64,000 nt of DNA from a virus. The notes below the pieces were generated by a model, which was given only the letters and a program-made list of their open reading frames with translations, made no database searches and was not told the origin of the DNA. Position 1 is the first letter of the stretch; each line of letters opens with the position of its first letter. The stretch covers positions 1 through 64,000 of the IMG/VR virus record IMGVR_UViG_3300021142_000002; one strand, given 5' to 3'. Positions 1 to 7,358 of the stretch are shown here, piece after piece. The position numbers were made by a program, and so were the translations under genes.

Positions 1-2235
1 CAAACATTAGCTACTAATATAACAGGTACAAACAATACTGCAATGGGTGTTAGTGCATTGTTTAACAATACTGCAAGTAGTTTAACTGCTATAGGTTATA
101 ATGCGCTTTATTCAAACACAACCGGTACAGCAAATACTAGTGTGGGTAGTAGTTCATTAGTATCTAATACCACTGGATCTAATAATACAGCTTATGGTAA
201 TCAATCTTTACAAAACAATACGACTGGTTCTGTTAATACTGCCATCGGCGTAAATGCATTAATGTCAAATACTACAGGTAATAATAATACTGCTTTAGGT
301 TATTTAGCACTGCAGTATACTAGTACAGGTAGCTATAATACTGCTGTAGGATACCAGAGTGGCGAACTTAATACTACTGCTTCAAATGGTTCTTTCTTTG
401 GCTATAATAGTGGATATTCTAACACAACTGCTGTAGCTACCTTAGGTACAATAGTAGGCGGTAGTTCTTATACTAATGGTACTTACACTAACGTACAGCT
501 TACCTATTCTTCTGGTTCTACAGCCATTACTTACCCTAGAGCTAATATAGTAGTTTCAGGCGGGGCTATAACGTCTGTTACATTATTAACTTATGGTACT
601 GGTTTTAAGGATACCACTACCGTTATGTCCTGTGCTGCTTCCTCTATCGGTGGTACTGGTAGTGGGTTTACAGTGGCAACATCTACTTTGAATGGTGCTG
701 GAAGTAATGTAAATATAGGGTCACAAAGTGGTTATAATACATCTATTGGTTATAATACCACCGCTGTAGGTTATCAAAGTCTGTATTACAATACTACTGG
801 AAACAACTCAGTTGCAGTTGGTTATCAAGCTTTATATAGTAATACGACTGGTAGTGGTAATACAGCGGTAGGGTATTCAGCTTTAAAGAGTGCTACTAGT
901 GTTTCAGCTACATTTAATATAATTGTAGCCGGTACTGGATATTCTAATGGAGCTGCTACATTAACTGCATCTGCTGGTGGTACTCAGCCTACCAGTACAT
1001 GTAGCGTTACTTTAACTACTTCATCAGGTGCTATTACTGCTGTAACTTATGTATCCGGTGGTTTAGGCGTAGATTTAACTACTTCTTTTACTGTAACACA
1101 AGCTGGTGGCAGTAACGGGTTTGTAACAATAGCTACTGTTAATGCCGGTAACTTAAATACAGCTGTTGGTTATAATGCATTGACCAATAGTACAACTGGA
1201 TCCTATAACACTGCCATTGGATTTAATAGTTTAAGTTTTTTAACAACTGGTGTGCAAAACACCGCATTGGGATATCAAAGTTTGTATAGTAGTACGACTG
1301 GTACAAGCAATACAGCAGTGGGATGGAATTCAATGCAAAGTAATACCACTGGTGGTTCTAACACTAGTTTAGGTATGTACAGTTTAAACGCTAATACCAT
1401 AGGTTCTAATAATGTTGCTATTGGATATGGCAGCCTTCAGTATAATACTTTTGGTGGAGCTAATACCTCAGTAGGTATGCAAGCTATGCAGTATACCACA
1501 ACTGGTAGCCCCAATACTGCCGTTGGATACTCATCATTAAGATATAATACTATCGGCTTTAATAATACTGCTATAGGTTATCAGGCTTTAACTAATGCTA
1601 CCAGTCAAGCTGGTACTGTTGGCACAATAGTCGGCGGTTCTAGCTATACTAATGGTACTTACACTAACGTACAGCTTACCTATTCTTCTGGTTCTACAGC
1701 ACTAACCTATCCTACAGCTAATATTACTGTATCTGGAGGTAGCGTAACATCTGTTACTTTAGTGACATATGGTACTGGATTTGTAGATACCACTACCGTT
1801 ATGTCCTGTGCTAATACGAGTATTGGTGGAACAGGTAGTGGGTTTACCGTAGCCATTACAACATTGCAAACTGCTACAGGCAATACAGCTCTAGGGTATC
1901 AGTCAGGTGCGGTAGTGACTACAGGCTCTAACAATACTTATATAGGTACTAATGTTGGTGCATCAGGTGCTGCTGTAACCAATGAAACAGCTATTGGTTA
2001 TAACTTGAATGGCTCAGGCTCTAATACAGTAGCTATTGGTAACTCATCAGTTACTAACAATATTTTTAATGGTACTATTACGACTAATGGTAACAAAATG
2101 AATATTGCTACTGCTAAAACACCTGCAACCTCTTCTGATACAGGTACACAAGGAGATCATTGCTGGGATAGTAACTATCTTTATATCTGTACGGCTACTA
2201 ATACGTGGAAACGTATTGCTTTAACTACTTTCTAA
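1..2235 (+). CDS. Tail fibre protein with YadA-like beta-roll repeats (5' end outside window)
   Basis: The reading frame is open from base 1, so the gene starts upstream; 744 residues are visible. Most of the chain is a 17-residue repeat of the type NTAxGxxALxxNTTGxx, which resembles the head repeats of trimeric autotransporters and is expected to form a trimeric beta-roll fibre shaft. Two 83-residue modules (bases 442-690 and 1618-1866, SSYTNGTYTNV type) interrupt the roll. The last ~45 residues, with CWDSNYLYICTATNTWKR, form a compact C-terminal cap; nearly the same bases encode the matching segment of the next fibre near 6940. The chain is very rich in Asn, Thr, Gly and Ser, has almost no charge, and shows no enzymatic motif. 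A palindromic terminator follows. Role in host recognition is inferred from architecture. Confidence 0.85.
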   Translation, partial: QTLATNITGTNNTAMGVSALFNNTASSLTAIGYNALYSNTTGTANTSVGSSSLVSNTTGSNNTAYGNQSLQNNTTGSVNTAIGVNALMSNTTGNNNTALGYLALQYTSTGSYNTAVGYQSGELNTTASNGSFFGYNSGYSNTTAVATLGTIVGGSSYTNGTYTNVQLTYSSGSTAITYPRANIVVSGGAITSVTLLTYGTGFKDTTTVMSCAASSIGGTGSGFTVATSTLNGAGSNVNIGSQSGYNTSIGYNTTAVGYQSLYYNTTGNNSVAVGYQALYSNTTGSGNTAVGYSALKSATSVSATFNIIVAGTGYSNGAATLTASAGGTQPTSTCSVTLTTSSGAITAVTYVSGGLGVDLTTSFTVTQAGGSNGFVTIATVNAGNLNTAVGYNALTNSTTGSYNTAIGFNSLSFLTTGVQNTALGYQSLYSSTTGTSNTAVGWNSMQSNTTGGSNTSLGMYSLNANTIGSNNVAIGYGSLQYNTFGGANTSVGMQAMQYTTTGSPNTAVGYSSLRYNTIGFNNTAIGYQALTNATSQAGTVGTIVGGSSYTNGTYTNVQLTYSSGSTALTYPTANITVSGGSVTSVTLVTYGTGFVDTTTVMSCANTSIGGTGSGFTVAITTLQTATGNTALGYQSGAVVTTGSNNTYIGTNVGASGAAVTNETAIGYNLNGSGSNTVAIGNSSVTNNIFNGTITTNGNKMNIATAKTPATSSDTGTQGDHCWDSNYLYICTATNTWKRIALTTF
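442..690 (+). repeat. Inserted 83-residue fibre module, copy 1
   Basis: This 249-nt segment encodes a Gly/Thr-rich module that interrupts the 17-residue beta-roll repeats. It has the same length as copy 2 and shares 56 identical consecutive bases with it (469-524 versus 1645-1700), while flanking parts have diverged. Related modules occur in the giant tail protein downstream. Confidence 0.85.
1618..1866 (+). repeat. Inserted 83-residue fibre module, copy 2
   Basis: Second copy of the 249-nt module, in the same frame. It contains the same order of motifs as copy 1: SYTNGTYTNV, a YPxANI strand, and a closing GGTGSGF. The block of perfect identity inside otherwise diverged copies points to recent duplication or gene conversion. 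Confidence 0.85.
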
Positions 2236-2249
2236 AACTCTTCATAACT

Positions 2250-2283
2250 GAGATACTAGAGTGGATGTCCACTCTAGTATCTC
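2250..2283 (+). terminator. Palindromic terminator after first fibre gene
   Basis: A 16-bp stem (GAGATACTAGAGTGGA and its complement) with only two unpaired bases starts 15 nt after the stop codon. It is followed by TATGTTTTATTTTTT, giving a U-rich 3' flank. Confidence 0.8.
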
Positions 2284-2299
2284 TATCTATGTTTTATTT

Positions 2300-2324
2300 T
2301 TTACAAAATTCTATGTATGGAACT
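2300..2324 (+). promoter_or_regulatory. 25-nt repeated upstream element, candidate late promoter (copy 1)
   Basis: This 25-base block, containing AATTCTATGTATGG, is identical to the one at 7315-7339. Both lie just after a palindromic terminator and roughly 20-35 nt upstream of a fibre start codon. The shorter core AATTCTATGTAT also precedes the inner-head cluster. Late promoters of phiKZ are described as TATG-type, so a late-promoter role is inferred. Confidence 0.5.
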
Positions 2325-2342
2325 TACTATAGGAAATCCAAT

Positions 2343-5300
2343 ATGTCTGATAATATCGACAATGATCTAATAGCTTTATCGGCTAAAACAGATCGACTGC
2401 TTGCTCTTTTTAATCAACAACACAGTACGTTTGGATCAGCAATTGCCAATTTAAATGCTAATCTAAATAGTCTGCAATTACCTGTTATACAATCTATTGA
2501 AGCTACATTAACTAACTCTATTAATACCAGAGAAGTATTAGCTAACAAAACCGATACCATTGCTAACAATGGCAATGGCACTAATTATCCATCAACAGCG
2601 GGTGTAATTAACTATGTTACATCACAGCTAGCTAGTTATGTAACTTCTAGTTCTTTAACAACTACATTATCTAGTTATGCGTCTTCTAGTGCTATTGGTA
2701 ATTTAGCTAATCTACCTAACAGTACCACTAATTTAGTAGCAGCTATTCAATATGTTAATAGCATCATTGGTAGTGGAGGCGGTAGCTTAGGTTATACTGC
2801 AGAAAATATTGCTCATAAAAATGCTAGTGATGGATATGCCGGATTAACCGGTTATAATTTAAACTTAGTTAATACAGCTAATACTTTTACCAATCAATTA
2901 ACTAATAATGCCACTGCAGCTAGAACGTTTACACTCCAGGATAAATCATACACATTAGCTGGTCTTGATGACTTAGCCAATTATCTACCACTATCTGGTG
3001 GTACTATTTCTTCTACATGGAATAGTGGGTCGACTACCTTTACTGGATTAACACTTAACTTTACAGATACTGCTAGTCAGGGTAATAGCTTAATACAAGA
3101 TTGGAGACTTAATAACTCCAGTAAAGTATCTATTAAAAAGACAGGTGATATGTTGATTAATGGCATTACTATTGGGTTAGGTAATAACCAATTATCTGGC
3201 TGCACTGCCATAGGTTATCAAAGTCTGAATTCAAATACAGGTGGTACTAATAACACAGCTATTGGCTATTCAGCTTTATCAGGCATTACCACAGGTGTGG
3301 GTAACTTAGGCGTTGGATACACAGCAGGAGCTGGTATTACCACGGGTAACTATAATGTTGTTATCGGCACTTATAATGCTACTTTAGCAGCTAGTAATAC
3401 TGTATTAATTGCTGATGGTAATAATAATGAAAAACTAAGAGTTAAAGCATCTGGGGATCTTTTATTCAATGGTATTACATTAGGTCTAGGGTTAGGTAGT
3501 GTAGCTAGTAACTTAGCTTATGGTGCCAATGCTTTAGCAGGTTATACTACAGCTACTTATAACATTGCATTTGGCAACAATGCTTTAAATGCTAATACTA
3601 CAGGTGCTGGAAACTTAGCAATCGGCTATAATAGTTTAGCGGTTAATACAACCACTAACTATAACTTAGGTATTGGTGGTTATACATTAACTTCTAACAC
3701 TAATGGTACTTATAACTTAGGGATTGGTTATAATGCCTTATATACCAATAATACAGGTAACTACAATATAGCCTTAGGTTATAATAGCCTTTATGCGAAT
3801 ACTGCGGGCTCTAGTAATATTCATTTAGGTTATTTATCAGGCGCTGCTAATTTAACGGGTAACTACAATATAGCTATTGGATATAATAGCTTAAATGCTA
3901 ATACTGCCAATAGTGGATTAGTAGCTATTGGGCATAATGCTTTAGCAGTTAGTACAACCAGTGCAGTAGCTAATACTGCTATTGGTTATCAGTCTATGCA
4001 AGCTATTACTTCAGGCTATAACAATACGGCAGTAGGTTATAATACACTAAAAACAAGTACTTCTGGCTATAATAATTCAGGCTTTGGTTATCAGGCTTTA
4101 ACACTTTTAACTACTGGTACTAATAATGCTGCTTTTGGTTATAATAGTTTATCTACCGTAACATCAGGCTCTAATAACTCAGCCTTTGGTTATAACTCAC
4201 TGGCTAAAGTCACTACCGCAGGTGGTAACACAGCGTGTGGGAATAGTGCACTGTATACTCTATCTGGCGGGTCTCAAAATAATGCCTTCGGTATGAATGC
4301 ATTAAACTTAGCTACATCAGGTGCTTATAACTGTGCATTTGGTTATAATAGTTTTCCTGCATTAACCACTGCTCAGTATAATACGGGTTATGGTAATAAT
4401 ACAGGTTTATTAGTAACTAGTGGCAATAACAATACGTTTATTGGTTATAATAGTGGATCGACCGTAACCACAGGTACTAACAACATTATTGTGGGTTATA
4501 ACTCAAATACATTAGCTGCTACCGATACCAATGAAATTATTATTGGTGTAGGATTAACTGGAGCAGGTTCTAATACAGTGACTATTGGTGGTAGTGCAAT
4601 TACGGCTACTTACCTTTATGGTTTAATTTATCCAACCAGTTATACTACATTAGCTGCACCAGCTTATGCACTGGGCTCATTATATTTTGATAGCACCTTA
4701 AATAAACTAGTATTAGGCGGTGCCACTGCTAAAGAAACAATAGCTACATATGCTGATTTAAGCAATTATGTAACCTCTAGTTCTTTAACGACCACTCTAG
4801 GTGGTTATACCACTACAGCAGCCACCGCCGCCATTAGTAATAGAGTAGCTGTATTTGAATCAAGTGGTGCATCAGCAGTTGGCGCATTATCTAGTTTAAA
4901 TAGTGCAGTCACAGGCACCTCAATAGTAGCGGCTATTAATAACTTAAATGCAATCGTTGGATCATTAGGTAGTTTAGCGACTTCCGCAACCTCTATTGTA
5001 GCTGCTATTAATAGTGTAGCTGTTGGTGGTGGTGGTACAGTAAACTTATCTAACTATGCGCTACAGGCTGATTTAACAACTGAGGTTTCTAATCGTTCTA
5101 GTGCAATATCGGCAGTTAATACTACTATTGGGTCTTTAGGTGCTTTAACAGCAGGCATTACTAATACCTCTATTGTTAATGCTATCAATAGTAACTATTC
5201 AGCCATAAATAGTAATGCTTCGGCTATTAGTGCGGAATCTAGTACTAGAACATCTGCTATTAATTCAGTTAATACAACTATTGGTGCATTAACTAGTTTA

Positions 5301-7262
5301 AATACATCAGCAACCTCTTCCATTGTATCAGCTATTAATAGTTTAGTATCGGCAGGTGCTGGTGGTAGTTATTTACCGCTATCTGGCGGTACATTAACTG
5401 GTAATCTACTGTTTAATGAAACCACTGCCTTAATAGATGTTACTACAGCTACCGATACGGTTAGTTTATTTCCAACGGCTACAGGTACATTAGGTTTAGG
5501 TGTTGCAGCAACCACTATTAACATGGGTGTATCAGGTGGTACATTAAATCTAAATAGTACTAACTTAACGATGGCGAATGGATCAGCTATTAATTTAAAT
5601 GGTACAACACCTAGTATTAATACAAATCAAACCAGTATTTCATTATTCCCCAATGTTGCAACATACACTATTGCTGGTGCTAATTTAACCACATTAACGG
5701 CTGGAACAAATACGACCGCTGCATTAACCGCTACCTTTGGCGGTGCAATTACTGGTAATACTTTTAATTTTAATGGCACTGCTGCGGGTACTGTAACTCT
5801 AGCATCACCTACCACTACGGGTATATTAAACTTATTTACTGGTTTAACCAGTGGTACTGTAAATCTATTCACTAGCATGATTGCCAGCAGTGTTATAAAC
5901 TTAGGCGCATCAGCCTCTACTATTAATACAGGTGGTACTATTTCTACTACTGCCACTACAGGTAGTTTATTTAATAGTGCTGTGACCACTCTAAACATTG
6001 GTAGTGCAGCCACTACTATTAAAATAGGTAATGCGACCAGTACAACTACTTTAACAGCTTTTGGTTATAATAGTTTAACTGGAAATACTGGTACTAACTG
6101 TACGGCATTTGGTGTAGGTACATTAAACGTTAATACAGCAACTGGCGCTACAGCCTTTGGTTATAATGCATTAAATGTTAATACGAGTGGTGTTAATACT
6201 GCATTTGGTTATAGCGCATTAGCTTTAGCAACCACTGCTGCTGCCAGTGTTGCCGTAGGCTATAATAGTTTAACTAAGTCAACCACAGGTAGTAATAATA
6301 CTGCTGTAGGGTATAGTACATTAACTACAATGACTACTGCAAGTTCAAACACAGCGGTGGGTTTTAGTGCTTTAAACTTAACAACGGGTTCCAACAATAC
6401 AGCAGTTGGTGCCAGTGCACTGCAGAAAACTGCTGGCGGTGGATCAAACACTGCTGTGGGTTCTAGTACTTTATTTAACAATACTTCAGGTAACTATAAC
6501 TGCGGCTTTGGCACAAATACATTAAATGCTAGTACCACTGCTGCTAATAATGCGGGGTTTGGTTATCAATCAATGTATGTATCTACCACTGCGTATAATA
6601 ACGTAGCGGTAGGATATGAAACATTATTTGCTTTAACGACTGGTTATGCAAACGTAGCTATTGGTTATAATACTGGTTTAGTCTTAACAACGGGTAATAA
6701 CAATATTTATATTGGCGCTAGTAACTCAGCCTCTGCTATTGGTGCAGTCAATGAAATAGTCATTGGTACGAGTTTAACTGGAGCAGGTTCTAATACAGTG
6801 ACTATTGGTGGCTCTGGTATTACTGCTAATTACTTTACAGGCACTTTAAATATTGCTGGTAATCAGTTAAGTATTAGTACCACTCAGACACCTGCTAGTT
6901 TATCTGCTACTGGTACCGCAGGTACTTTCTGTTGGGATAGTAACTATCTTTATATCTGTACCGCTACTAATACGTGGGTTAAAAATGATATTAATGCAAT
7001 GGCTTATGCTAGTGTTGCAGTTAATACCACTTTAACTGTTGCTAATGGACATGTAGAAGTAACAGCATCAGGTGTTACCATTACGCTACCTACAGCAGTC
7101 AATAATACAGGTAAGAAGTTTACCATTGACAATAGTAGTTCTGGAAATATTACTGTTAATACGACTTCTAGCCAAACTATCAATGGTAGTACGACTAATA
7201 CAGTAGCTACAAATACTGCTATTAGAGTCATTAGCAATGGCAGTAACTGGCGTTTAATATAA
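2343..7262 (+). CDS. Large tail fibre protein with beta-roll repeats
   Basis: The start is placed at the ATG preceded by TATAGGAAAT; an upstream in-frame start would overlap the previous gene and run through the terminator and promoter-like element. The protein has 1639 residues. Residues ~1-100 are helical and match the N-terminus of the next fibre (an LLALFNQQ/LLNLFNVQ motif, then YPSTxGxxNYV), so this is probably the virion-attachment region. A LPLSGGT motif common in phage fibres appears twice. Beta-roll repeats of the NTAxGYNSL type fill residues ~290-750 and ~1240-1486; coiled-coil-like repeats with SAIxAVNTTIG lie between. The C-terminus (LPTAVNNTGKKFTIDN, then SNGSNWRLI) resembles a common fibre-tip domain. 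It is a receptor-binding or shaft protein by inference. Confidence 0.85.
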   Translation: MSDNIDNDLIALSAKTDRLLALFNQQHSTFGSAIANLNANLNSLQLPVIQSIEATLTNSINTREVLANKTDTIANNGNGTNYPSTAGVINYVTSQLASYVTSSSLTTTLSSYASSSAIGNLANLPNSTTNLVAAIQYVNSIIGSGGGSLGYTAENIAHKNASDGYAGLTGYNLNLVNTANTFTNQLTNNATAARTFTLQDKSYTLAGLDDLANYLPLSGGTISSTWNSGSTTFTGLTLNFTDTASQGNSLIQDWRLNNSSKVSIKKTGDMLINGITIGLGNNQLSGCTAIGYQSLNSNTGGTNNTAIGYSALSGITTGVGNLGVGYTAGAGITTGNYNVVIGTYNATLAASNTVLIADGNNNEKLRVKASGDLLFNGITLGLGLGSVASNLAYGANALAGYTTATYNIAFGNNALNANTTGAGNLAIGYNSLAVNTTTNYNLGIGGYTLTSNTNGTYNLGIGYNALYTNNTGNYNIALGYNSLYANTAGSSNIHLGYLSGAANLTGNYNIAIGYNSLNANTANSGLVAIGHNALAVSTTSAVANTAIGYQSMQAITSGYNNTAVGYNTLKTSTSGYNNSGFGYQALTLLTTGTNNAAFGYNSLSTVTSGSNNSAFGYNSLAKVTTAGGNTACGNSALYTLSGGSQNNAFGMNALNLATSGAYNCAFGYNSFPALTTAQYNTGYGNNTGLLVTSGNNNTFIGYNSGSTVTTGTNNIIVGYNSNTLAATDTNEIIIGVGLTGAGSNTVTIGGSAITATYLYGLIYPTSYTTLAAPAYALGSLYFDSTLNKLVLGGATAKETIATYADLSNYVTSSSLTTTLGGYTTTAATAAISNRVAVFESSGASAVGALSSLNSAVTGTSIVAAINNLNAIVGSLGSLATSATSIVAAINSVAVGGGGTVNLSNYALQADLTTEVSNRSSAISAVNTTIGSLGALTAGITNTSIVNAINSNYSAINSNASAISAESSTRTSAINSVNTTIGALTSLNTSATSSIVSAINSLVSAGAGGSYLPLSGGTLTGNLLFNETTALIDVTTATDTVSLFPTATGTLGLGVAATTINMGVSGGTLNLNSTNLTMANGSAINLNGTTPSINTNQTSISLFPNVATYTIAGANLTTLTAGTNTTAALTATFGGAITGNTFNFNGTAAGTVTLASPTTTGILNLFTGLTSGTVNLFTSMIASSVINLGASASTINTGGTISTTATTGSLFNSAVTTLNIGSAATTIKIGNATSTTTLTAFGYNSLTGNTGTNCTAFGVGTLNVNTATGATAFGYNALNVNTSGVNTAFGYSALALATTAAASVAVGYNSLTKSTTGSNNTAVGYSTLTTMTTASSNTAVGFSALNLTTGSNNTAVGASALQKTAGGGSNTAVGSSTLFNNTSGNYNCGFGTNTLNASTTAANNAGFGYQSMYVSTTAYNNVAVGYETLFALTTGYANVAIGYNTGLVLTTGNNNIYIGASNSASAIGAVNEIVIGTSLTGAGSNTVTIGGSGITANYFTGTLNIAGNQLSISTTQTPASLSATGTAGTFCWDSNYLYICTATNTWVKNDINAMAYASVAVNTTLTVANGHVEVTASGVTITLPTAVNNTGKKFTIDNSSSGNITVNTTSSQTINGSTTNTVATNTAIRVISNGSNWRLI

Positions 7263-7276
7263 AAGCTTTATAAATA

Positions 7277-7308
7277 GAGCATAGAGAGGATTAATCCTCT
7301 CTATGCTC
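7277..7308 (+). terminator. Palindromic terminator after second fibre gene
   Basis: A perfect 16+16 inverted repeat, GAGCATAGAGAGGATT and its complement, with a TTAA centre and no loop. ATTATGTTTAC follows at once. Confidence 0.8.
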
Positions 7309-7314
7309 ATTATG

Positions 7315-7339
7315 TTTACAAAATTCTATGTATGGAACT
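7315..7339 (+). promoter_or_regulatory. 25-nt repeated upstream element, candidate late promoter (copy 2)
   Basis: Identical over 25 bases to 2300-2324 and placed the same way, after a palindrome and 20-45 nt before a fibre start codon, with a CTATGTATGG core. The two surrounding spacers differ elsewhere, so the conserved block is likely functional. Confidence 0.5.
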
Positions 7340-7358
7340 CTTATAAGGAACTCTAATC

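Noticed and set aside
1-2080. CRISPR array, suggested by the regular 51-nt repeats
   Set aside because: The repeats are in frame, encode a beta-roll protein and have no unique spacers.
2205-2342. Longer N-terminus for the second fibre, overlapping the first fibre gene
   Set aside because: It would run through a perfect palindrome and the promoter-like block, and the ATG at 2343 has a good ribosome-binding site and matches the N-terminus of the next fibre.
5627-7237. Minus-strand open frames inside the fibre genes
   Set aside because: They are Val/Leu/Ala-rich mirrors of the Asn/Thr repeat codons, lack ribosome-binding sites and overlap a clear plus-strand fibre gene.
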